This document shows, piece after piece, positions 24,332 to 36,659 of a DNA stretch of 64,000 nucleotides. The position numbers were made by a program, and so were the translations under genes. The stretch is taken from the NCBI GenBank assembly GCA_029747585.1, contig JAPEVF010000043.1:62001-126000 (forward strand). Reading direction: 5' to 3'. The notes under the pieces were generated by a model. That model was not told the DNA's origin and searched no databases. It saw nothing but the letters and a program-made list of their open reading frames with translations. The stretch's first letter is position 1, and the number at the start of each line of letters is the position of its first letter. The stretch is from Pleurotus djamor (taxonomy: Eukaryota > Basidiomycota > Agaricomycetes > Agaricales > Pleurotaceae).

Positions 24332-27300
24332 CTAGTCGTCATCGCTAGGAGTCAGATATTCATCCTCACTGACAATCTGCTTACGACCAGCGCTTCGGCC
24401 TCGGACTGGTGCAGGCGGACGCTCATCTTCTTCCATGGGTGTGAGGGCGGTGTCGTACATATCTGCCAAACCACTATTGCTTCCCGCTTCTGGTGCACCA
24501 GGGAAACCAGACCCCGTCATGACACGGTCGTAAGCAGCGTTGAACACCCGTTCCATCTCCTCGGCATCGACATAGACCCACGAGCCTTCTTGGTTGTATG
24601 TCCGGGCATTCCTGAACATCAATTGGAAATCGTCCTTGAACATCTGGACAGTCTTGTATTGCCCGGAGTTGACCTTCTTTCGAAGCTGGGATATAGCGAT
24701 GGGCGATCGGATGAGTTGATAGTAATCGGGGTAATCCTGGGCCAGGACGTAAGCAAACGATCGCACCAAAAGATTGAAGCGATGGGGACTCACTCGTCTG
24801 TCTGGCAAATCTTTGAAGAGCTCGCAACGTTTCCGGCCGGTATCATCTTCACAAGAAGTGACTGCCTTGAGACACTCGTTGAACGCCTTCTTCATTTTTT
24901 CGCGGACGCCTGGAGCAACCTCCGGGGCCTTGGTCTTCCGTCGTTTCTGTAAGAGCGGAGAATAAAAAGGTCAGCCTGGTGTTTCAAAACGCATTCAAAA
25001 ATTCTAGTCATACCTGATCGCGATCGTCCTCGTCCTCATCTTGCACCGAAGGAGTGACGGACATGGCCTTGCCGGAGCGTTTCCGCTTGCCACTGACAGG
25101 CTCGAAGTCCTGCGAGGCCTTGGCTTTGCCTTTCCTCCCTCGTCCGCCGCGTGAACCAGCATCGGATATCGGTGTACCGCGCCCAGAAGCTTCAGCATCC
25201 TTGAGCAACTTATTGGTGACACGTCTATCTTTCCTGCCCCTCTCGCGCTCAGCAACTTCCGCAATGTCCTCGCCTTCCTCAAGCGCCTTGAAGGATATAT
25301 AGGTCAGCGAAAAAGTGTAAGGAGGGGGAAAGGGAGCAAGGTACCATCGCCCATGTATCATCATCCAAACCATCACTATAGCTAACGACATTCCGTCGTC
25401 TCTGCCCACGACCTTCGATAAGTTCTTCGGCATCCTTGACTTCGAAAGGCTCGTCGGTCTGGTAACACTCGGGGAGCTCTTCGAGTTGAATAAGCGGTGG
25501 TGGTGGTTTGCCCCTGTTCCCTTGTGCGCGCCAGTTTTCGAGGGCATCACGCTCGCGTTGCATATCAAGGTCCCTGAAAAGCTGGGTCTCTTGCTCGGAA
25601 CGCGAGATGATCAGGTTCAACTCGTCATCATTCATGTCGCCAGCTTCTTCGTTCTCCTCCTCTTGATCAGCTTCAAGGATAGAACGCTAAATGAGCATGC
25701 GAGTTAGCATCGAATGGTTATTCTGCATGGGGATATGTGTGACTGACCAAAAACTCTTCCTGTTCTTCCTGCGTGGACTTGTTATCGAAACGACCGGCTT
25801 GAATGACTTTGTCGTCAATGTCGAGCTTGTACCTCGCACGAGAGTACATGGCTTCTTCGACACTCTTTTCAGTGATGAATCGGAGGATAAGGACAGCTTT
25901 CGTTTGACCGATACGATGGGCACGATCCTGAGCTTGAAGATCGGCGTGGGGATTCCTAAGATGCAAAGGGCGTCAGCAGGGAGATCATACGTACACATTC
26001 ATGTAGGTACTAACCAGTCACTGTCGAAGCTATCAAACAAAAACAGTGAGATCAGTGGGAGTTGAATAACTAAGGAGATAGGCAAGCTTACATGATGACC
26101 GTATCAGCAGTCTGCAGATTCAGACCCAAACCACCCGCACGCGTGGACAGAATGAAGACCTTATACTCCGACTCCTTAGCATTGAAAAGTTGCACATAAG
26201 ATGCACGTTCTTCCGTCTTGGTTCCACCATCAAGACGGAGATACTTCCATCCCATCATCTTGAGGAAATCTTCCATGATATCCATGACCTTCGTCATTTG
26301 GAAGAAGATGAGGACCTAGGTTGTGATGACAAAGAGGTAATATTAGTGCTCTGTATCACAAGAAGGATGATCAAAGTAGTGCGCACTCTGTGACCAGTTG
26401 CGAAGAACTTCGGGAGGATACGATGGAGCAATTCGACTTTTCCTGAAGTTCGGACAATCTTCTCGTCAACGAGGCCGCTCGGACTGATTTTATCCTCGAC
26501 GCTGTCGAAGAGGAAAGGATGCTGGCAGATTTTACGAAGTTGCATGAGCTCGTTACTCAGACCCTTGACACCAGCGGGTTTGCTAACGGGGGATCACCAT
26601 GAGAGACCATAGATCAATATGACAAGTACCACAACTCACCCTTTACCATCGTTCCCATCCGCGATCATCTTAAACTTCTTCATCTGCTTGTAAAGCTGAC
26701 TCTGCAGCGCGCTCATCCTAATCTTGATCACCTTCTCCACCTTATCCGGCAATTCACTCTCCACATCCTTCTTCAAGCGCCTAAGCAAGAAAGGTCGCAA
26801 CACCTTATGCAAGCGACGAATAATCAGCAGCGCTTCTTCTTCGTTCAACTCGATCTTATCTCCAGTACCCGAGTTAGCGAAAGGTGTGTTAAACCATTCA
26901 TCGAAAGATTTGACGGAGTTGAAGATCTTGGGAAGGACGAAGTTGAGCAGCGACCACAGTTCTGGGAGGTTATTCTGCAGCGGCGTTCCAGTAAGGATGA
27001 GTCGGTAGCGGGAGTAGTAGTACGTCGTGAGGGTTTGTACAAGTTTACTCTGGGTATTCTTCATACGATGACCTTCGTCAATGATCATGTGTACCCATTT
27101 GATCTTGGCGAGGATAGGACGATCCTTGATGATGTACTCATACGTGGTGAGGAGAACTTGGAATTGACCCATGCGAATTTCGCCTTGAAGAGCGCGACGT
27201 TGGGCTGGGTTGCCCTTGTATGCAATCATCCGGACTGACGGAGCCCACTTGACGAATTCACCCGACCAATTGGTCATAGTAGAGAGGGGGACAATGACGA

Positions 27301-29343
27301 GGTATGGGCCGCGTTGGCGCTTGACTTCGATAAGGAATGTGATGAGAGAGATGGTTTGGATGGTTTTACCGAGACCCTACACAAACGAAGAAAAAAGGTC
27401 AGAAACAACACAGGGAGCAGAGTAGAATACTCACCATCTCATCGGCGAGGATACCATTCAGACGATTGTTATACAAGCTGACCATCCACTGCAAACCCTT
27501 CAACTGGTAATCCTTCAAGGTTCCGCCAACGAGAATGGTTGGTTGCTTGACGATCTTCTCTGAGATCCTGTGAGCCACGGAGTAGTAGTCGATCTTGCCC
27601 TTTTCGTCGTAAGGATCTTGATATACCGACGCCCCGAATGTAGCTTCGTTGGTAGGACCTTCATCGTCTATCGGTGCCGTATGGACGAGCCCGCCCTCAG
27701 TCTGTTGAGCCATGACGGCTTGGGCAAGAGAATCAAGGTAGCCATCGGTTTGTCTGAGTAGATGTGTGATACGCGTATCCTTGGCGGTATCGATGAGCTT
27801 CATATACGCCTCTTCATCATCAGCCTTCAAAGCCTTCAAACGTTCTTTCGATATACGCTCAATTCGCTTCTGCTCCTCCTTCTCTGTGTGAACGTGGAAG
27901 CTGAGGACGGCCTTCCCGAGTCTAGTAACTCGGTCTTGTGCGAGGCGATTGGCTTGTATGAGTTCTTGACCGTGGCGACAGATGATATCGAGCTGCTCAA
28001 CGTGCTTGTGCTTCGCGCGTCGTTCACGCTCCGCTCGTTGCTTGCGTTCCAGCTGCTCTGTCATTCGCGCATCCCTGATCGTCGGTTTACGAGTACGACG
28101 GAAGTCAGTTCTGTTGATTGGAAGGAGAGAGCCGTGAGCGAGACGGTCGGCGACGCTTTGGCGGAGAGCTCGTTGCTTTTCGATCAGTCGAAGAGACTTG
28201 AGCTCGATGAGGGCACGAAGCTTTCCGTGTGTCGTATGGGGGATCAAGGATAGCTCGTTCGATGCAGAGAGGGTGTCATTTTCCTTCTCGACCTTGAACC
28301 CTTCGATGCCATTCACCCCTTCAAAGTCCCCATCGCCCATGGTCGAGGGCAGGACCTCCAGCTCCTTTATTCGTTGTTGAATACGGGCTTCGATAAACCG
28401 TTCTCGCTCGTTGATGATCTGGTGAGCATCCAAACCGGGAGGCATCAATGTCGGTATGAGCAAACGTTGCAGCCTGGAGCTGAACAACTTGGGGTCCCCT
28501 TCGGTCGGTCGTTTGAGATGAGTAAGAGGGTGGCGGTAGGCATTGTATGGATAAATCCCCGAGTTGACATCGTCTTCAAGGAAGGGGCCTTTTGGAAGGT
28601 CGGCGGGGTTGATAGCGGGGTCGTGATCCTCGGTTTTGACGACATCTACTATCAACTCTGAAGCTGGTTCTGCCTTGGCCGACTTGACTGCATTGTCTAT
28701 GACGCGAGAAGTGACGTCCGAGCCTTGCAGCAGCTTTTCAAGTTCTGGTACAGCTGCATTGGGCAGACGAATCGCTTGCTGTACGTTCTCGGGAACTGGG
28801 AGACCTCTTGAGATGAGTTTAAAGGCATGTATTTGGGCTCTCAGGGCATTGATCTGGTCGGGGGTGAATGAAACGGGGGTCTGTGAAGGAGGAGGTACAG
28901 GTGTAGTTGGAATTGGACCCGAGGTCAAGGATGGTGGGTTTGCAGGGGTATTCCCGTTAAGAGGAGTTGAGTGGCCATTGGCCAGCGGTTGGCCGTTTGT
29001 CATGTGCTGCTGCTGCAGTTGCCGGGCTATGTCCATAGTTTTATAGGCTAATTGTTCAGTAACGATAAGACTATGAACTCACTCTGCCCAACGCTATGCA
29101 GCGCCTTCATGATTTGCTCGAGCTCCCCATTCTTCTGCTCTGTTGGATTCTTGCGCAGAAAGTCGGCGCGCTATTGTGAGGTACGATGAGGACGTCGGCA
29201 ACCTGGAAAAGCGAGGGAAAATAACATACTGCAGCCCAACCTCGCAAAGTTGCATCTGAAACTGGGGGTTGCTGTGGACGTTGCTGGTGCTGGGGCATGG
29301 ACAAGTTGACGGAGGCATTCTGAGGAGGATTGTTGGCGAGCAT
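24332..29343 (-). CDS. SNF2: SWI/SNF-family chromatin remodelling ATPase (Snf2/Sth1 type)
   Basis: Catalytic subunit that slides or ejects nucleosomes in SWI/SNF or RSC complexes. Domains in order: QLQ ([19 protein letters not shown], start of the protein), HSA region rich in Arg/Gln/Glu ([20 protein letters not shown]), then the SNF2 ATPase with ILADEMGLGKT (motif I, split by an intron), [10 protein letters not shown] (DEGH box), [14 protein letters not shown] (motif III), and the helicase C lobe with [13 protein letters not shown] and [10 protein letters not shown] (motif VI). SnAC-like sequence, an AT-hook-like [10 protein letters not shown] stretch and a C-terminal bromodomain follow ([28 protein letters not shown], keeping the acetyl-lysine-binding Asn). 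At least twelve exons. Whether it belongs to SWI/SNF or RSC cannot be told from the window. The start at 29343 gives [12 protein letters not shown]; the N-terminus is less certain than the core. Divergent from Ku80. Confidence 0.95.
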
Positions 29344-29582
29344 TGGAGGTCACGGGAGGCGGAAACTGCCCTGGAGTCGCGACGCGCGAAACGGGACTTG
29401 TGTTTCTCTTTTCCACTCTAAAATCGGTCACACAACCGTCCTCTCACCCACCCAAGGGCAAGGCTGTGGCATCGTGGGACAAAATACAGCCTCGTGAGAA
29501 TCTTATGATGGTCATGTGACCATAATGTGATGCGACGCGTCTGGAGTCTTGACTCGTACTCCGCCCTTTTCCATCTGCCACC
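29344..29582. promoter_or_regulatory. Divergent promoter between SNF2-type gene and Ku80
   Basis: 239 bp separate the two divergent start codons. Inside are an imperfect palindrome at 29508-29523 (arms ATGGTCA and TGACCAT around a 2 bp centre, with an E-box-like CATGTG) and an ACGCGT at 29535-29540, which matches the MluI cell-cycle box bound by MBF in yeasts. The motifs are read by eye and such short sites occur by chance. Confidence 0.45.
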
Positions 29583-32500
29583 ATGCCTGCAGAACGAGCT
29601 GGATACACAGTCACCATGTTCTTGGTCGACCTTTCCCCGTCGATGGGGAATACGAGAACCATAGAACTGCCACCAGGTCCAGATGGAGTCCAACACGCGT
29701 CAGAAATCACCAACTTGGAATACGCCCTCCAATTTGTCAAACTCAAGATCCAGGATATGGTATGTTATCGAAAAATTCCACCTCATCAGCTTACTGACTC
29801 TTCCAGGTCTACAATGGACGCAAGACCGACCAATGCGGCGTCATCACGTTCGGTTCAGAAGGTATGTATGTCCGCATAGTCATTCCTCGGTCGCACCAAC
29901 CCTGTTTTTCCTAGAAACAAACAACATCGTTCACGACAAGATGAAAGATGGATATGAGAATGTCTCTGAATTTATCCCAATTGCTCAACCCGGCATCGGC
30001 ACGCTCGCAAAGCTGGACACTCTCGAGCCCTCTTCAGTCCCTGGCGACGGTAAGGGCTCTACGCGTACTTGCCTAATACCCTGTGACTCACATGTGCTGG
30101 ATAGCCATTGATGCCCTCGTCGTTGCAATTGAGACACAACACAAGTACCTTGGATCAAAGAAGACATGGACACGGAAAATAGTTCTCGTCACCGACGGTG
30201 AGAGTCCCTTGGAAGTCGAAGACTGGGAGGCCATCGTCCAAAAGATGGACGCTCTCGATGTGAGTCTTACTGTCGTGTACGTCTCCCACCTTTACACCGT
30301 TTCGCCTCGTCTAAATCATGCATTTAGGGGAGTCGATTTTGACGACGAAGAACTCCCTTTCTACGAGGAAAACAAATCCGACATCAAGAAGGGGAATGAA
30401 AAGTTCTTCACGGAGCTCACGGCCTCTATGCACACAGGCATTATCGGAACCTGCGCTCTCGCTCTGCGCGAGACGACTAAACCCGACATCAAGCAGACCA
30501 AGTCCGCGTTAATGGCAACGGTCCTCCGGTTAGGGGATGTTGACACGCGTCCTGAGGAGGCTATCGAACTTTCTGTGAAAGCAAGCAAGGCGACAGCCAC
30601 CGCGCGAGCGAAGAGTTGGAAAAAGTTTGCCATGCGTCCGTTGGACGAGGAGGATGAGACCAGGATGGATATTGAGAATAGGAAGGCCGTTTTCTCTGAA
30701 CTCAAGATGCGCAGCGAGTATTTCATGGCTCCTCCTAACAAGGACGAGGATGGGGATGTGAAAAGGGAAGAAGAAACACAAGCTGAAGAAGAGGCGAAGA
30801 AGAATCTCGAAACTGTGGATAAGGAGGAACTCATTAGAGGGTACAAGTATGGTTCGACCTACGCACCATGTCCGGATGGTCAATTCCCCAAACTACCGAC
30901 GAAGAAGGGCATAAGCATCTGCGGTTTCTTCAAGGAAAAGAACGTACGTCGCGTTCCGACTATATGCTCACTTGGAAGTACTAATTGGTTTTTCGCCGTC
31001 AGTTCCGCCGAGAGCTATCAATGGGTGAAATCCAATACATATGGGCAGATCCTGGTCAACCACAGCAACAAGTCGCGCTATCCTCTATCGTGCAAGCGAT
31101 GTTGGAGAAGGGGTATATGGCTATCGCCAGATGGGTTAGTCGCGACGGTATGGACCCTAAAATGGGTGTTCTCAAACCTGTGATGTTCGAACAAGTAGAC
31201 TGCTTTCTCTGGGCACCGGTATGTTTCATATACATAGTTCTTCAATGAGGATTTCGACTAACTGTGACTGGGACGTTTAGATGCCATTCGCCGATGATGT
31301 TCGGAAGTATAACTTTGCTTCTCTAGAAAACTTATTCAGTAAGAAGGGAGAACGCATTGAAAAACATCCATATATTCCTACTGAAGAACAGCAAACTGCT
31401 ATGGATAACTTTGTCGACGCTATGGACCTCATGGAAGCCGGAGACAAAAACGAAGAAGGGTGAGTACCCCCTTCCTTTCTACCCCCTTCTCATCATGTGT
31501 CCTAACCCGCGTCCTTTCCTTAGCGGCCGTGACCCATGGTTTGACACCCGACTCTCATACAACCCCTCACTCCACCGTATCAAACAAGCCATGTTCCACT
31601 GTGCCGTAGTCAACGACGTCGTCTCCAACCCCATCCCTCCACCCCACCCCGACCTCCTCAAATACATGAATCCCCCAAAGAAACTCCTCAAACACGCCCA
31701 ATCCGAAATCGACGCCTGCAAATCCCTATTCAAAGTACGTCTCGTGCCAAAGAAAGTCGTCAAAGAACGCAAGGACGGGCACGTACAAGCGCGGTACGAC
31801 GATGACGAGATGCTACTACTTGACGCGAAGCAACCACCGACGAACTCGAAATCGCAAATGCGTGCCACTGTTACGCCGTCACAGTCGCCTTCTCGGCCTC
31901 GCGTCAAGGTGGAATCGCCTCAGGGTGATGTTAAAGGAAAGGGGAAAGCCTCAGTCCCCCCTGACAGCGAAACGGAGGACGACTCAGACGAAGAATTACT
32001 CCTTGACAAAGTTAAACCTAAAACTGAGCCCAAACCACATTCACCACCACCGAGAAATCACCCTCTACCAACACCCGCACGTTCAATCTCTCCCGAACCA
32101 AACCCTGAACGCGCCGAAGGACGAATCATCGGCGCTGCCTTTCCTTTGAAGGATTTCAAACAGAGTCTGAAGGATGGGGAGTCGGTTGAGAAGGCTGTGG
32201 AGGATCTGGGTATTGTGATCGATGAGATTGTTGGCAGGCCGTTTGCTATGAGGAGGAAGGCGGAGCTTTTGGAGTGCATGGAAACTATGAGGGAGACGTG
32301 TCTGAAGGTAAGACTGGAGGTCCTTGATAGAGTTGTTCAAATGCTCAATATTTCTATTAGGAGAATCAAATTGATGAATGGAATACGTACGTTCTCTCCT
32401 CGCGTAATATCGTACATCCCTCTTCGACACTATTTTCCATCCCTATAGGTTCATCAAAGACCTGAAAGAAACGTGTACCTCCACCCCAGGCAATCCCGCA

Positions 32501-32676
32501 TTCTGGTCAGAGGTTCAACAGGTCGGTCGCAGCATTGGCCTCATCACAAAGACCGAAGCAAAGAAACATGACGGCGAGTCTTCCGTCTCAGAAATAGCGG
32601 CAAGGAAGGTACGCGTGACTTCATCTTGACCGTGGTTTCGGCTCACTGATGGTTTGCTTTCAAGTTTTTGGCATGA
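29583..32676 (+). CDS. KU80: Ku80, DNA end-binding subunit of the Ku heterodimer
   Basis: With Ku70 it forms the ring that binds double-strand ends and starts non-homologous end joining; also works at telomeres. The N-terminal vWA-like domain opens YTVTMFLVDLSPSMG, followed by the beta-barrel core (GYKYGSTYAPCPDG, ISICGFFKEKN, AIARWVSRDGMDPKMGVLKP, LPFADDVRKYNF-like) and the helical C-terminal arm (YNPSLHRIKQAMFHCAV). A long acidic, proline-rich linker follows, then the Ku80 C-terminal helical domain (FPLKDFKQSLKDGESVEKAVEDLGIVI, IKDLKETC, AFWSEVQQVGRSIGLITKTEA). The gene has many small exons; the last is 12 nt (32665-32676) and adds only Phe-Leu-Ala and the stop after the intron that follows AARK. 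No DNA-PKcs-binding tail is visible, as expected for fungi. The C-terminal helical domain separates it from Ku70, which ends in a SAP domain. Confidence 0.95.
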
Positions 32677-32856
32677 TCTCTAATACGTAGCTAGCTAGTC
32701 AATCTATTTAACCTTTTTCTTGCCTTGCTTTCGTGTTCCTCCCAAGCTATTGTATTACAACAAGGACATCACCATCATATATAGCACATATTAGCATCAT
32801 ACAGAGGAGGGAGTACAAAAATCGAGCCGTGAGCGATAAATATGGAGTCAATAACG

Positions 32857-34359
32857 TTACATGCTCGTTATACCAAGACCCGGCGCAACAGAAATTCGAA
32901 CCATCGATCGCTTCTTCGCAATTTGCTCAGAACCACCATCGGTCGAAAGAGGGCTACTAACAGCGAGATCCCCAGAGACACATCGAGATTTCGGTCTGCT
33001 CCCAGACAAAGGCCTCGCCGGTAGATTACGGTAAGCAAGCGGGTAGAGGGCTTCAGTGGTCGGACAAGCGGGCGATGAGTTCTCAAATTTGAAGGTAGGA
33101 TGAGGATCGCGCAAACCCTCGCGGCATTTGTACTGGAGTCCTGGGTTGATCTGCGTGAAGTGCGGCGGGTGGCTAAGGACTGGATTGCTAGATATAACGG
33201 GTTTCCACGGGCTGATTGTGCGTCTCTCGTTGATCGCCGACCAGTCACTAGAAGAGGATGAGATATCAGTTACGCTTGGAGAGAAGACAACGAGGGAGAG
33301 ACGTACATGAAGTTGAAGAACGCGTGCTTCTGGATCTCAACAATGTTGGTTAAACGCTCTTTCAGATCCTTGTGCAGCAGTCGACTAATCAAGTCTTGAG
33401 CAGTCGGATCGAGGGCTTTGTAGACAGTTAGAGGGACCTCATCCTGTCGCACGGTGTTTCGTAGACCGTGAATGGTATTGCTCATGAAAGGCAACTAAGG
33501 ATGATATCAGCCAGGAAGCTTCGTCAACGAAAGAGCACTGGAACTTACATGGCCAACCATCATCTTGAATAACAACACACCGAAACTCCAGAGATCCACT
33601 TCAAAGGAGTACGCCTGAGAATCTAACCTCTCAGGAGAAAAATATTCCAACGCGTCCGAGGCGACGAGCGGCGTCAGTTCTGTGATGTGATTGGGGGTCC
33701 CGTCCACTGGATCCGGTTTAAGGATGATACATTTCCTGAACCCGCCTAATACCACTTGTCCGTCCTCGCGGAAGAAAATGTTATATGGGGTGAGATCTCG
33801 ATGGACGATGAACTTGTCATGCAAATGTTTAACGGCGGTGAGCTGGGTGCAAGGTTGATATTAGGCGGGAATATAAATATAAAACTGGGAGATTGGAAGA
33901 AAAACTCACTATAGCGGCGGCGTATGCACGGGCCCTTCCGATATCGAAGGTTTGTCCGGAGAGCGTTTCAGCGAGAGTTTCAGGGTAGTAGCTCTAAAAT
34001 GAATCATTAATCCGCGAACAAGCAATAGAGTTGACTCTACAGACCATGATGAAATAGAAATGGTGGGTATCATGCCAACTGCGTATCAACCTGGTATGTT
34101 GGGCACTCTCGCTGACCTTTACCAACGTACGTTGTTCGGCGGCGACTTCGGAGAGTTGCGTTGGTGAAGACGCGGCTTTGTTAACAACCTTGACTGCCAA
34201 TCTCGTAGTACGATCATCTGTCATGACCATGTATACTGTGCTATTCTTGGTCCGATGAAGTCGTTTGAGGACTTGGTAGCCATAGAATGTGGACAATGGG
34301 GTCTTGTAGGATGATAGCGACTGCTGATAACGAGTGACTGGGCTATTTTGCGGATCCAT
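32857..34359 (-). CDS. Predicted pseudokinase (serine/threonine kinase fold)
   Basis: A kinase-fold protein that probably binds partners rather than phosphorylates. From the start MDPQNSPVTRYQQSLSSYK the N-lobe reads YQVLKRLHRTKNSTVYMV, where the glycine-rich loop lacks its glycines. The VAIK lysine is present (LAVKVVNK). The catalytic loop is intact (IVHRDLTPYNIFF, with Asp and Asn). The DFG motif is replaced: VVLGGFRKCII has no aspartate at the magnesium-binding place. The activation segment ends with YFSPERL instead of APE, and the F-helix WSFGVLLFKMMVGH is normal. C-lobe and alphaH follow (AQDLISRLLHKDLKERLTN), a subdomain XI layout typical of AGC/CAMK kinases. The C-terminal ~100 residues are Pro/Ser-rich with YPLAYRNLPARPL. 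Five or six exons. Loss of glycine loop and DFG but not of HRD suggests a recent or special pseudokinase. I cannot exclude unusual catalysis. Confidence 0.85.
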
Positions 34360-35587
34360 AGCGGTTTGCTAGCGATAGCGTGTTTGTTAGGCTGTGGGGT
34401 CGTAGCGACTGTAGGGTACGAAGTGGGGGAGAGAAGCCAAGTGTGGTTGTGGAGTCTGAGAGAGTTTGGAGAGAGTGGGCTTTAAGTACCAAGCCAGTGA
34501 CTGTGGCTAGCGAGTCAGGTGATCGTAACCGGTCCATGAGCGGAAGGAAGCCTAAGAGGCGTCTGAGGTGGCCATCATTTTGGCCACTTGGTGGCCGACG
34601 AGCCAGAATGGTTGCTTTGTCTGCGGATTTGACCCCAGTTTGATGCACGGACCGACCCTCAGCGAGGAAAGAATGCTGAAGTTGTGATTGAGCTGCGGCA
34701 TTGGCATTGTCCAGGCTGTCCCGGGAGGATTGTGTTCCACATAACTGGTCCAGTGGTTTATCGTGTTACAGTCACACAATCCGAGGGTAGTCCAAGGGTG
34801 GTCAAGTATTTTTCAGTCCAGAGAATTCAAAGGATAAGGGAAGTAGAAGTTCATGTTGTTGTCGAGATCGAGAGTTGATCACGAGTTGATCTCGGAGCTG
34901 AGGGAAATGAAGTGAAAGGGTGACTCCTCTTAACTCCTATTTTGCGTCCTTGAGTTTGATGCAGGATCCTTGACCTCACCGTGCCACTATGTCGCACACA
35001 CCACCGATAATGGACATGGCGCACTTTCTTGCTTGAGATGAGGGGCGTGGAAGTAGGGGTGCCATCATTATCCACATTTTCAAATGTAGACACCAACGGC
35101 CGAATGCATGTGTTCGTGATTCGTAGTGATGGGAATAAGATACCGCCGTAGAGGGCCGTGTGACGTCGTAGCTGGACTGCTGATGAGTGCTTCTGGTCGA
35201 CACCTCATGCTACAACGTCGGCGGGCACAGAGCCTAGCACAATGAAAGCAATAGGCTTTGATACTTAGCTTCAAGAAATGGGTTCCATTCATATTGTTGG
35301 GAGAGTATTCGAGGGAAAGTACACCTGTGGATTCACCGAACATGCATGGTCGAACTCTGAAGCTCAACAACTCAAGCTCAAGGTCCAGAGCGACACGAAC
35401 CCCTGATCAAGAAGAGCCCCTGAGCAGGGAAGGGCTAGAAGCCCAAATCGGGCAGCTCGTTCAGGCCTTTCTCAACGTCCGTCGTTTTGAACTTTTGAAG
35501 TACATAATCCCACTGCTCATTTGCGATGCTATCGGCCTTGTCAGCCTCTTCATCTTCGCCCTCTTCGACATCCTTATCGGGCTCTCC
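34360..35587. other. Intergenic region upstream of the kinase gene
   Basis: No convincing gene. Both strands have frames under 115 codons. A plus-strand frame at 35258-35593 (111 codons) ends in a hydrophobic stretch, but its second half lies opposite the stretch with coding-like minus-strand sequence, so I treat it as a shadow. A GC-balanced stretch near 34380-34640 probably holds the kinase promoter. Confidence 0.4.
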
Positions 35588-36345
35588 TGGTAGTCGGAAT
35601 CCTGAATCCACTTGAAAAATTGTCCTGGTCCTGGCAGATTTCCTTGAGGCGTCGTAACTTGTCTTTATCGTCTCCAAAATACTAGGCTCTCGTGCGGCTT
35701 GGTCGGGACGTCCCCGTCGGAAAAGTTGATGAATGCAGCTTCGCAGTTCAATGACAGACCTTCTTGACCTTCGCGAGAAAGCGCCTCATATCCCCCTCCA
35801 TCCATTTATTCACCCACTCGATCGTGACATACGCGTGGAAAACCACCTTGCGTCAGTCGACTTTTCTCCATCGCCTTCCTCCCCGGAATGGATCCAAAAC
35901 AAGAAGCTCACATGCTCGCCGTTGAAATGCTTTTGAAACTTCTCCATGAAATCTTCAATTGTTTTCGTGAATTTCTTGATGATTTTGCCGTCCTTGTTGC
36001 TGAAGATGAAGGAACTGTAGAGTTCGTACGTCTTTTCGGTCTCTTCTAGCCCCTTACTGACGAGCATTTCGCACAGAAAACATGTGGACCTTTCTGGTAA
36101 TGCCCTACGCTTGAGGTGAAGCTTGAGATCCGTATCCTCGGACATATTGGTCGACCAACCCGTCATAGTCGGCCTTGCTGTCATTGAAGGCAACAGTAAA
36201 CTGGACGCCGCCTGAATTTCTCTATGGTGATCTTGTTCGGCCAGTTGGACATGTAAAACTCGTTTATGGTGGCGACCATCTCGTTCGATACCCCTTCCTT
36301 GGGGAGCCCTTAAAAGTAGCTTTACGCACGGGTGGCATCTCAAAT
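35588..36345 (-). pseudogene. Broken FAD-linked oxidase, berberine-bridge-enzyme-like (C-terminal part)
   Basis: Pieces of a BBE-type FAD-linked oxidoreductase remain in shifting frames. Going down the minus strand: TINEFYMSNWPNKITIEKF, then in another frame VQFTVAFNDSKADYDGLVDQ, then ELYSSFIFSNKDGKIIKKF and, across a good intron (35847-35911), HAYVTIEWVNKWMEGDMRRF. Then, after a frame change, AAFINFSDGDVPTKPHES, and after one more base shift YFGDDKDKLRRLKEICQDQD and GFRIPTT. The last two blocks match the BBE-domain pattern (YxNFxDxD..., YFGxNxxKLxxLKxxxDPxNxF...) at the end of these enzymes. At least three frame breaks are needed and the N-terminal FAD-binding half is absent, since the next gene starts on the other strand. 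Family reading is from memory of the pattern, so moderate confidence; the frame breaks are seen directly. Confidence 0.6.
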
Positions 36346-36659
36346 AGAGGCAATAACGCGCAGTTCTCCAATCACTCCAATTTTAGGCAGCTCCGGAACT
36401 GCACACCCGTGTTTGTGTTCTCTCATGCGTGTACACGACGAACACACTCAGTCGAGAATACTCTATGGATGCCGTATATTGGCGCCATGGTTTGCTAAAT
36501 CTATCAAGAATGCTTCTGCGTCGCAGCAAGGTCGTGTCGCAATTGGGTGGATATCTAGTGATTGCCGCCATTGTCTACCTCCCTCAGGTCTATCGACATC
36601 TCCGGCTAGCATATCCCAACGTTTACTCGTTACCCGTTCTTCTCACTCCCTATTCAAAG

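Noticed and set aside
35258..35593. Plus-strand frame of 111 codons with a hydrophobic end
   Set aside because: Its second half runs antisense to a stretch with coding-like minus-strand sequence next to the oxidase relic, and no promoter or homologue is visible.
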